DNA from: a virus
IMG/VR virus record: IMGVR_UViG_3300029319_000242
Location: 1-32,847 of that record
Direction: 5' to 3' (one strand)
DNA: 32,847 bases
Made by a program: the position numbers and the translations under genes. The notes under the pieces were generated by a model. The model saw nothing but the letters and a program-made list of their open reading frames with translations. It searched no databases and was not told the DNA's origin. Positions 25,901 through 31,981 of the stretch are shown piece after piece (positions within the stretch are counted from its first letter, which is position 1; each line of letters starts with the position of its first letter).

Positions 25901-27287
25901 TGTTACTATGACAGACTTATTGATTGTAGATAATATTTCAAGTCAATTTGTTGATAGTCAACCAATAACGTATATTAATTCTTCTGGTGCAAATACTGTA
26001 TTACCTGGTGCAGGTGTCGGTGTTAATAATGATCCTGTTAGAGATGGTACTACAATGTTATTTGATCATCACAATCATGGTATGCATTCTAGTCAAAATA
26101 AAGTTAAAATTGAAGAATTTAAGAGTGATGTTCCAACAACTACACTATCAGCAAAAATTGAAGATGATTCATCAACTATAACTTTAACTGATGGAACTTT
26201 ATTTTCAACATTTGAAAATAGCAATGTTGGTATAGCAACAACTGGATATTTAAAAGTTGATAATGAGATTATTTCTTATACTTCAATTAGTGGTAACCAA
26301 ATTGATATTACTGCAACAAGTAGAGCTGTTGATGGAAGTTTGAAGTCAATTCACCAATCTGGTTCTGTAGTTGAGAAATATGAATTTAATGGAGTTTCTC
26401 TGAGAAAAATTAACAAAGAACATGACATTTCTGACAAAGAAAAAACATTTAATAGTTACTATATTGAACTAGAAGATAAAACTAAACCATTTAATACAAC
26501 TAAAGCAGGTGGTGGTAATGAACTGAAAGCATCCCAGAATATTCCTTTTGAAATAATAGATCCACGAGTTTCCACAATTACTCCAAGTGGTACTAATGTT
26601 ACTGCTAGAATTAAAACTACATCTGGAACTAGTTTAAGTGGAAATGAAGCATCATTTACTGATAAAGGATATGAAAATGTTGCTCTTAATAAATTAAATT
26701 ACTTAGATGATCCTAGAATTGTAGCATCTAAAGTTAATGAATATGAAATACTTAATAATGAAAAATCATTTGGATTGGAATTAACACTTTCTACAAGAAA
26801 TAAACATGTATCTCCAGTTGTGGACTTAGATACAGCGAATATTGTTGTTATAAGTAACCTAATTGATAATAAGGTAACTGATTTCACCACTGATAGTAGA
26901 CCAAGAGTTCCAGGATTTGATCCAAACTCAGCCATATATGAAACAAAGAGAATTAATTTAGAATTCCCTTCAAACTCAATACAAGTTATGTTTGATGGTC
27001 ATAGAGATGCAGGGGCAAATTTCCGTGTATTCTATAAATTATTCAGAAATGATGCTGTAGATGTTCAACAAAATTATATACCATTTAATACTAATGGATT
27101 ACCTGATAAGACAGTTAATCCAAATACCACATTAAATGCATTTAGTGAGTATAAGTATACGGCAGAGAATATTCCACAATTTAATGGTTTTATGATTAAG
27201 GTAGTAATGACTTCTAATAATCAAGCAGATGCACCAAGGTTTAAGGATTTCAGAGCAATAGCACTTAGATCATTTGATATTACATAA
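19911..27287 (+). CDS. DUF4815-like tail/baseplate protein (2458 aa)
   Basis: The N terminus NVSPYFDDFNESRNYSKVLF, followed by KPGFPIQARELTTLQTILQ and RFGQHFFKEGSMVIPGG (about 8-65), matches the DUF4815 family common in cyanomyovirus tail proteins. A later segment around HRIKTLENYTTLSLLETDTK (about 1133-1152) is also typical. Further on are a jelly-roll-type part beginning DPLAQSFLVARSEYQDGVF (about 1683), a G-x-GY module (about 1968), an HHNHGMH motif (2053-2059) and an IDNEI module (KVDNEIISYT, about 2113). The C terminus NGFMIKVVMTSNNQADAPRF is characteristic. It occupies the T4 position of gp9-gp12, so it probably forms peripheral baseplate or tail-fibre attachment structure. Exact role unknown. 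Its TAA overlaps the next ATG. Confidence 0.7.
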   Translation: MTQNTNLNVSPYFDDFNESRNYSKVLFKPGFPIQARELTTLQTILQNQIERFGQHFFKEGSMVIPGGTFYDPDYCSVKIDPNFVNIPVRNYTQFLADNKIEIEGELSGVRATVVNRITSTESIDGFDTLYVKYNKSGNDGETRTFQNGENLITLSDINFSNTSIEANNQFARCIVSDATSIGSAFSISEGVFFIRGYFVRVPTSTVILDQYTNSPSYRVGLLLNEEIVRASNTNSDLFDNAKGFSNESAPGADRFKISTTLSKKNLDDNNDLDFVELLRIEDGIVKEQLKKTDYNIFKDELARRTYDESGDYYIKPFNIDVRESLNDRISNRGVYSSLQTTQNGNTPSDDIMSLQISPGKAYVRGYEIEKVSTSSVDVVKPRTTKLKENIAVPIRVGNYVNVNSITGAPAIGFSTSINLLDRRLNTNNNNGKNEGQATGAVVIGKARVYDFKQTSLVGVANTVYETRLFDIQTFTNIGVAATTTGISAGVYIEGKYSGANGFVESMGANNLSFNLNDVKGSFQLNEPLLVSGLEAGSNITSISDYDFTSAKALHSLDGVGAGDTSFAANLVLDRKRNVFESGIEFSITGDVSTATGTVSGGGIGDFRDIVNVGDTLTYSYSSSVDPVFNRVTEVTKSNFSIAGLSTVTGECDGATIASQSPTGLNILDPTLNASDDPGFRIKLANMNVSSINLLDSSYIVRKQITKTITSTNTVIIFNISDIGGVTTDLYFEPFSNENYVLTIANIKEPLRASQVVVNDTLKTVTISGLSRNGSATLTATVKRSKLSSKEKTLTRCSNLVVDRSKYSGSGITTTSFNDGLTYSTVYGTRVQDNEISLNVPDLYRVLAIFESNNKDNPTLPSITVVSQSATFTNNIIIGEQIIGASSNAVGRVVVVDSGTKISFVYENDKFFEKDEQVTFQTSGIFADISVLNEGDRNITKSYNVDDGQRFDFADYGRIVRKKDIEEPTRKIRIVFDHYSTSESSGVVESIDSYTDVNYSTEVPFIVDRRASDVLDLRPRVPALSSNPGASPFNFYSRIFKDSGSENVVSNKTVVLDYSYYQGRIDRLYLTKDGKFEVKKGQPSDLPKAPIPNDEAFAVAILNLPPYVYNATENVSVRTIPHKRYTMRDINSLEHRIKTLENYTTLSLLETDTKNLSIKDPNTGLDKFKSGFFVDNFRDHGVHNLTGESFFDIDLQRGECRPRSTERNVGLGFETVSSKADPVNSDYRWISDFADANITRKGPALLLDYSTEVFVEQPFATRTENLNPFHIANYAGSLTLNPEQDFWIEEVPLGTPDVFNIDSTYNAISELLGIEDRENGGMASSMWNTHETTWGGMELVSEDIVSSTVINSSSSQSVSGFVSGMGRLRTTTTTNTTSNDVLQTFEQSGVEKELGLFLSSSEEVIDLGTKVVSTDIIHNTRTRNIEIVGKRLKPNTKYYVFMENQDVSAYCVPKLLPITMTRGSFQEGDIIKTTNATIGIPGIPSILFRVATSNHKTGPFNSPTETYTVSPYDNSSIPNVYSSSSTILNVDTAGLAVHTEADHLGWVTPGMPLASNSGNGEATVGDLSLISDDKGSLIISLHIPDPKLASNPKFTTGESTIRLTTSPINANKLDPGGSSAETTYFTSGTRNNTQEQAINIKSPIVDRRFTGVENDVTRIQTNLLEDVIDTDIDVDEEWYDPLAQSFLVARSEYQDGVFITGGDLFFKTKDQRIPVTVQIRTMRDGSPTTTILPFGEVEIDPSDVNLSDDSSVATPFEFDTPVYLQGGYEYALTLVAPTEKYLAFITRMGEEDVLLNSISNTQPYLGSLFKSQNQSTWTPSQLEDLKFTLRKANFVTNTPSIVLLDNAELNSAIIRRDNPVFAYSKRANVSIASTTTAFTIGNEVTQTVSDVTHTGRVFAKGGPIDGGTLSNHGATAVDHVSGTGIGLTPASGSYSHTGIGFTSLTGNGGGAEATITVNGGVVTGIDITGRGSGYAPGDLIMANALGATGTGVRAVVGVVTMTDLLIVDNISSQFVDSQPITYINSSGANTVLPGAGVGVNNDPVRDGTTMLFDHHNHGMHSSQNKVKIEEFKSDVPTTTLSAKIEDDSSTITLTDGTLFSTFENSNVGIATTGYLKVDNEIISYTSISGNQIDITATSRAVDGSLKSIHQSGSVVEKYEFNGVSLRKINKEHDISDKEKTFNSYYIELEDKTKPFNTTKAGGGNELKASQNIPFEIIDPRVSTITPSGTNVTARIKTTSGTSLSGNEASFTDKGYENVALNKLNYLDDPRIVASKVNEYEILNNEKSFGLELTLSTRNKHVSPVVDLDTANIVVISNLIDNKVTDFTTDSRPRVPGFDPNSAIYETKRINLEFPSNSIQVMFDGHRDAGANFRVFYKLFRNDAVDVQQNYIPFNTNGLPDKTVNPNTTLNAFSEYKYTAENIPQFNGFMIKVVMTSNNQADAPRFKDFRAIALRSFDIT

Positions 27288-27511
27288 TGACTGATTATAT
27301 AAAAGTAAAATCTGATATATCTCTAGTTAGAGATATGGATAATAATGCAATAGTAAATCAAAATCAAAGTGAATATGATAAATTTATGTCTATTTCAAAG
27401 AAAAAGTATAAAGAAAAAAATGAATTAGATACTATGAAATCTGATTTAAATGCATTGAAAAGTGATATGAAAGAAATAAAATCTCTTATTAAATCATTAG
27501 CACGTAATTGA
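27287..27511 (+). CDS. Small coiled-coil protein (74 aa)
   Basis: The ATG shares a base with the stop of the DUF4815-like gene (TAATG). The N-terminal half (KVKSDISLVRDMDNNAIVN) is the conserved-looking part; the C-terminal half, KNELDTMKSDLNALKSDMKE onward, has heptad spacing of hydrophobics (L, M, L, L, M, I, L) and predicts a short coiled coil. I recall similar small proteins downstream of large tail genes in cyanophages, with no function assigned. It is probably a minor virion or assembly protein. It is the last gene before the next late promoter. Confidence 0.65.
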   Translation: MTDYIKVKSDISLVRDMDNNAIVNQNQSEYDKFMSISKKKYKEKNELDTMKSDLNALKSDMKEIKSLIKSLARN

Positions 27512-27513
27512 AT

Positions 27514-27521
27514 TATAAATA
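27514..27521 (+). promoter_or_regulatory. T4-type late promoter (TATAAATA)
   Basis: A perfect TATAAATA lies in the 38-base gap before the gene at 27550, 28 bases from its ATG. It starts the second late unit, which carries the small tail proteins and probably runs on to gp13-gp15. Confidence 0.75.
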
Positions 27522-27549
27522 CCTGAAGATAGACTCTAACTGACTCCTA

Positions 27550-27888
27550 ATGGCAGCATATATTAGCAATATAGTAATTGATGCAGGTGCTGATTTTAAT
27601 CAGACTTTTAACCTTGAGAATAGTGCTAATGCTCCTTTGGATTTGACTGGGTATACTGCTACTTCTGTATTGAAAAAGCATCCCGCATCATTAAATAATA
27701 CTGCATCATTTGTCTGTTCTTTTCCAGATAGGGCTCAAGGACAGTTACGAATTTCATTAGGTTCAACATTAACAACTCCTATAAAACCAGGAAGATATAG
27801 TTATGATATTTTATTGGATAGTGGGTCACTCAAAACTAGAGTTGTTGAGGGTAGTGCCCTCGTCACTGCTGGTGTTACTACAGGTTAA
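27550..27888 (+). CDS. Virion-type small beta protein (112 aa)
   Basis: The sequence has the pattern I-V-I-D-A-G-A-D-F-x-Q-T-F near the start, DLTGYTATSVLKK (about 32-44), LRISLGSTLT (about 67-76), PGRYSYDILLDSG (about 80-92) and a final VVEGSALVTAGVT. This is a widespread small phage protein type with a predicted Ig-like beta sandwich, found in tail and fibre regions. No catalytic motif is present. It is first behind the late promoter, with no clear Shine-Dalgarno, and is followed five bases later by the next gene. Structural role is inferred from type and context. Confidence 0.65.
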   Translation: MAAYISNIVIDAGADFNQTFNLENSANAPLDLTGYTATSVLKKHPASLNNTASFVCSFPDRAQGQLRISLGSTLTTPIKPGRYSYDILLDSGSLKTRVVEGSALVTAGVTTG

Positions 27889-27893
27889 AAAAT

Positions 27894-28121
27894 ATGGCAG
27901 ATATTAAAGTAAGAGTTGGATCAAAAGAAGCGATTAAGGTTGTATCATCACTATCTGGTAGTGGAGGAACTTTAGGAGCGTTAAGCGATGTTGATGTTTC
28001 GGGTGGATTAAGTAATGGTATGGTGCTAGTATATAATGCTTCAACAGCAAAGTGGGAGACTACTTTAGATTTAACACCAGGCAATACACAGAATTTGACA
28101 ATCAATGGAGGTAACTTCTAG
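27894..28121 (+). CDS. Small tail-associated protein (75 aa)
   Basis: The centre, LGALSDVDVSGGLSNGMVLV followed by YNASTAKWET (about 27-56), is the common phage tail motif L-x-D-V-D-x(4-6)-L-x-N-G-x-V-L-x-Y-x(3)-x-x-K-W, which recurs in fibre proteins. The C terminus is INGGNF; its GG codons form the TGGAGGT Shine-Dalgarno (28106-28112) of the next gene. Too small to be a fibre by itself; it may be an adaptor or trimerising piece. Function not assigned. Confidence 0.65.
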   Translation: MADIKVRVGSKEAIKVVSSLSGSGGTLGALSDVDVSGGLSNGMVLVYNASTAKWETTLDLTPGNTQNLTINGGNF

Positions 28122-28123
28122 CC

Positions 28124-29500
28124 ATGGCAAGTATTATTAAGGTAAAGCGATCTACGGGAATTGCAGCACCATCTACAATCAATTATGGTGAATTAGCACT
28201 AACCGTTGGATTAGCAACGCATGGTACCTTTGGTGGACGAATCTTTGCTGGTGATAACAGTGATCCATCAGAACCGATAGAAGTTGGTGGTAAGTATTAC
28301 ACAGATTTAATAAGATATAATAAACCAGGAGAAGTAAGAGAAGGTAGAAACGCAGATGCTGGTAGACTTTCCAATGGATTCATTCCTATCATGGATAGGG
28401 AAAGTGCAGGTAATCCAGGTGGTGCAGGTAATATTGCCAACATGCCAAGAGTTGACTTCTGGGGTGTTGATCAACTAACCTTTGATGATAATGTAATATC
28501 AACCAATGCAACTGATGCTGATCTTATACTTAGGACTAATGGTACTGGTACAGTAAATCTTGAGGATGATAAGAAGTTAAGTTTTGGTAATAGTGAAGAC
28601 GCTGATATTCGTTACGATAATTCTGCAAATCAAGTCATTGTAAATGGTGTTGAGTGGAAATATGAAGGAACTAAGGTTTATTTTGATAATGTTGGTATTT
28701 CATCTAATGTAATTTCTACTAAATCAGGTGGAGGAAATACGTTATATATTGACCCATATCCAGATGGTCTAAGTAGTGATGGTTTAGTTATCGTTAAAGG
28801 TAGTTTACAGGTAGATGGTACTACAACCACTGTTAATTCTACTACATCAACCTTAAATGATGCGGTGATGCATCTTGGTGACGTAACCAGTGAGTTGACT
28901 ATCATGAATAATGATGTCGCTTCTGGTGTATCGACAATGACTGTCGATAAGGTTGTTGGTATCAATACAGGTGATCTTCTTGCTGCTACTGGTTTACCAA
29001 ACTCTGGTGTAACCACTGTTACTGCTTATAATACCACCACAAAGGTTATTACCTTTACTGGAACAACCACAGCTGGAATAAGCACTGGAACTCAGATTAC
29101 AGTTACTCATGCGTATGATACGAATACTGACCGTGGTATTTCGTTCAGTTATAATGCTTCTAGTGGGTCTAGTAATAACAAAAGTGGTTTCTTCGGTTAT
29201 AATGATAGTGCAGGAGAAAATAGTAATGCCCCAGAAAGGTCATTTACTTATATTCCTGATGCTACAATTACTGCTAATGTGGTTACTGGCACAAGAGGTT
29301 TCCTAGATATCAAAGGAATCTATTTTCAGTCAGGTGATTTTGATGCAGTAGGTAATGGTATCGTTTATTTTGATACTACTGGTAAAATGGTTGGTGCTGC
29401 AAGTACCAATGCTGGTATAACTACCTCTAACTTTGTTTTAACAACAAATGCTGCTGGCATACCCAAGTGGACTTCAACCCTAGACGGAGGACAATTTTAA
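28124..29500 (+). CDS. Tail fibre-like structural protein (458 aa)
   Basis: The N terminus, IKVKRSTGIAAPSTINYGEL followed by ALTVG and a RIFAGD turn, is the K-R-S/G-T ... YGELA ... L-x-x-G-D pattern seen at the N terminus of phage fibres and the Bordetella major tropism determinant. The middle contains ILRTNGTGTVNLEDDKKLSF (about 135-154) and RYDNSANQVIVNG, a beta-rich fibre-shaft repeat type, then VDGTTTTVNSTTSTLNDA. The C terminus DGGQF resembles INGGNF of the preceding protein. It has a good Shine-Dalgarno at 28106-28112. It is likely a virion fibre or fibritin-like component; receptor binding is possible but not shown. Confidence 0.65.
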   Translation: MASIIKVKRSTGIAAPSTINYGELALTVGLATHGTFGGRIFAGDNSDPSEPIEVGGKYYTDLIRYNKPGEVREGRNADAGRLSNGFIPIMDRESAGNPGGAGNIANMPRVDFWGVDQLTFDDNVISTNATDADLILRTNGTGTVNLEDDKKLSFGNSEDADIRYDNSANQVIVNGVEWKYEGTKVYFDNVGISSNVISTKSGGGNTLYIDPYPDGLSSDGLVIVKGSLQVDGTTTTVNSTTSTLNDAVMHLGDVTSELTIMNNDVASGVSTMTVDKVVGINTGDLLAATGLPNSGVTTVTAYNTTTKVITFTGTTTAGISTGTQITVTHAYDTNTDRGISFSYNASSGSSNNKSGFFGYNDSAGENSNAPERSFTYIPDATITANVVTGTRGFLDIKGIYFQSGDFDAVGNGIVYFDTTGKMVGAASTNAGITTSNFVLTTNAAGIPKWTSTLDGGQF

Positions 29501-29680
29501 ATGAATAGTGAAGTTGATGTGAATGTTTTAATCAGAAATTATCATAGAAGACTTTCTGAAGTAATTAATCAAAATGTTTTATTAGAATCTAAATTAGAAT
29601 CATTAACACAAGATTATGTACAACTACAAAAAGTGGTTCAAGATCTACAAGAAGAACAAACCGAAAAGGAATCTGAATAA
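29501..29680 (+). CDS. Small coiled-coil protein upstream of gp13 (59 aa)
   Basis: The frame is ATG 29501 to TAA 29678-29680, with GGAGG at 29486-29490 (inside the previous gene's last codons) as ribosome binding site. The product is helical and highly charged: NYHRRLSEVINQNVLLESKL continuing into ESLTQDYVQLQKVVQDLQEE, with heptad leucines and valines that predict a coiled coil over nearly the whole length. Its TAA shares a base with the gp13 ATG, so the two are coupled. In T4 the fibritin gene wac precedes gp13; a coiled coil at this position recalls that, but there is no sequence evidence of homology. Confidence 0.7.
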   Translation: MNSEVDVNVLIRNYHRRLSEVINQNVLLESKLESLTQDYVQLQKVVQDLQEEQTEKESE

Positions 29681-30504
29681 TGAGCAAACCAAGTACCAGA
29701 CAAGGATTAATAGATTATAGTCTACGAAGACTTGGGTATCCCGTGCTCGAAATCAATGTAGATGATGATCAGATCGACGATATTGTTGATGATGCCATTC
29801 AATATTTTAATGAAAGGCATTATGATGGTATAGAAAGAGTTTTTTTAAAACATAAAGTAACCACTGCAGAAAAAACAATATTAGAAGGTGGTGAGGCTGG
29901 AATTACTACAACCACTGCAACATCGACTGCTGGTGTATCTTCAGTTGGATGGGATGAAAATAATAATTTTTTACAATTACCAGATCATGTTGTTGGTGTA
30001 AATCAAGTATTTAAAATGGATAATAGCACTATATCTAGTGGATTATTCAATCTTAAGTATCAATTATTTTTGAATGATTTATATTATTATGGATCTCTTG
30101 ATTTATTAAACTATACGATGACAAAAAGATATTTGGAAGACTTAAGTAGATTAATTACTCCAGATGTTCAGATTAGGTTTAATAAAAAACAACATAGACT
30201 TTACATGGATATTGATTGGAAAGAATTTACTGCAGATCAATATATTGTTCTTGATTGTTATAGAGCAGTAAGTCCTACAGATTTTGCTTCTGTCTATAAT
30301 GATTTTTGGTTAAAAAAATATGTAACTTCATTAATTAAAAAACAATGGGGTCAGAATTTAATTAAGTTCCAAGGTGTTTTAATGCCAGGTGGTGTTCAAC
30401 TTAATGGAAGACAACTTTATGATGATGCAATGATAGAATTAGAAGCACTTGTTCAAGAATTAAAAACAGAGTATGAAATGCCACCTTTGGATATGATAGG
30501 ATAA
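29680..30504 (+). CDS. 13: Neck protein gp13
   Basis: 274 residues (309 in T4). The N terminus SKPSTRQGLIDYSLRRLGYP, then VLEINVDDDQIDDIVDDAIQ and YFNERHYDGIERVFLKH (about 18-54), is the conserved gp13 beginning in T4-like cyanophages. The central part has YYYGSLDLLNYTMTKRYLED (about 138-157) and the C terminus KKQWGQNLIKFQGVLMPGGV with LYDDAMIELEALVQEL. gp13 joins gp14 to form the neck that closes the filled head and accepts the tail. It is coupled to the small gene before it and is followed after four bases by gp14, as in T4. Confidence 0.88.
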   Translation: MSKPSTRQGLIDYSLRRLGYPVLEINVDDDQIDDIVDDAIQYFNERHYDGIERVFLKHKVTTAEKTILEGGEAGITTTTATSTAGVSSVGWDENNNFLQLPDHVVGVNQVFKMDNSTISSGLFNLKYQLFLNDLYYYGSLDLLNYTMTKRYLEDLSRLITPDVQIRFNKKQHRLYMDIDWKEFTADQYIVLDCYRAVSPTDFASVYNDFWLKKYVTSLIKKQWGQNLIKFQGVLMPGGVQLNGRQLYDDAMIELEALVQELKTEYEMPPLDMIG

Positions 30505-30508
30505 TGTT

Positions 30509-31954
30509 ATGCCACTTTCTCCGTATTTCCTTCAAGGATCAACAAGTGAACAGAGATTAATACAAGATCTCATAAATGAGCAGTTAAAGTTTTATGGACA
30601 AGATATTGTATATCTACCAAGAAAAGTTGTAAATAAAAAAACAATAATGAAAGAAGTAGTATCATCTACTTTTGATGATGCTTATCGTATGGAAGCATAT
30701 CTTTTAAACTATGAAGGATTTGAAGGTAATGGAGATATTTTATCTAAATTTGGAGTTCAGACAACAGATGCAGTAACCTTTGTTATATCAAAAGAAAAGT
30801 ATGAGGATTTCATTAGTCCTTTATTAAATGATGATGCTGATGTTCAATTAGCAACAAGACCACAAGAAGGAGATTTAATTTATTTCCCTCTAGACAATAC
30901 TATGTTTGAGATTAAGTATGTTGAGGCAAAAAAACCATTTTATCAATTAAACAATCTTTATGTTTACACTTTAAGTTGTGAAGTAATGGATTACGCTCTT
31001 GATGAGAACATTGATACTGGAATTGAGTCAGTAGATAAAGCAGCTGTAGAGTTTGGTTATACAACCAGATTAACCATGATAGGTGTTGATGCAACCACTG
31101 CAACTGCAACTGTACAAAGAGCACAAGATACTGGCGGTGCTTCTGGTAGATTTTCTGTTAGTCAAATTGATCTTATTAATGATGGAACTGGTTATACTGT
31201 TCCACCATTAATTGGTATTTCTACTGCACCATCTAGTTTTGTTAATGCTACTGCTGTGGCTATAATGACAAGTCGTAGTGGTCAGGTTGGAAGTTCTATT
31301 GATAGTATTCAAATAACCAATCCAGGTTATGGATACACCATGCCACCAACAATTACTATCAGAAGTCAAAATGCTTTTGGTAATGGTGGTATTGCTACTG
31401 CAATAATAAATCAAGGTTCTCTATCTGCTCCAACTATAACTGATGCAGGTAAGAGTTATAGTGGTGCTCCAACAGTTACTATCAATCCTGTTGGATTAGA
31501 TACAAATATTGCAATAGGATCAACTGCCGTTGCTGTTGCTTTTGTTAATACACTTGGTCAACTTAATTCAATTAGATATATAAATGCTGGTGTTGGTTAT
31601 ACTCTTACACCATCAATTACCATATCTGCTCCTACTGCTGCTGGACTTTCTACTGGAAATTATCTATTCAAAGAAAAAGTAACTGGTAAATCTACTGGAA
31701 CCACTGCAGAAGTTGCTAATTGGGATCGTGATGATAGAATACTTAAAGTTACTAATGTTGCTGGTAGTGGATTTGCGGTTGGTGAAGCAGTTGTTGGTAT
31801 TGGAACTACTCAAAATGGTTCCGATTCAGAATACATTGTATTCAGTAGATCTGATGATGATGAATATGATCCTTACGGTGAAAATAGTGTTGTAGAATCG
31901 GAAGCAGATGCAATTATAGACTTTTCTGAAGATAATCCTTTTGGAGACTTCTAA
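30509..31954 (+). CDS. 14: Neck protein gp14 with repeat insertion
   Basis: 481 residues against 256 in T4. The N-terminal half matches gp14: [20 protein letters not shown] and PRKVV, [20 protein letters not shown] (about 68-87), and [20 protein letters not shown] (about 120-139) with [12 protein letters not shown] (T4: [21 protein letters not shown] ... PFYQLG). The C terminus NPFGDF recalls T4 SPFDNDF. Between them, at about residues 200-440, is an insertion with four G-x-GY repeats (tyrosines near 229, 275, 317 and 363) and a [19 protein letters not shown] module. These would be surface additions to the neck ring. The family is confident; the role of the insertion is not known. Confidence 0.9.
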   Translation: [481 protein letters not shown]

Positions 31955-31972
31955 ATATTAATACAAGGAGGA
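31950..31972 (+). promoter_or_regulatory. gp15 leader: strong Shine-Dalgarno, weak late-promoter-like TCTAAATA
   Basis: AAGGAGGA at 31965-31972 is the best ribosome binding site in the structural block, ten bases ahead of the gp15 ATG at 31982, and fixes the start. TCTAAATA at 31950-31957, overlapping the gp14 stop, differs from the late consensus at one position and is only a weak promoter candidate. Confidence 0.5.
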
Positions 31973-31981
31973 TACTTAGTC

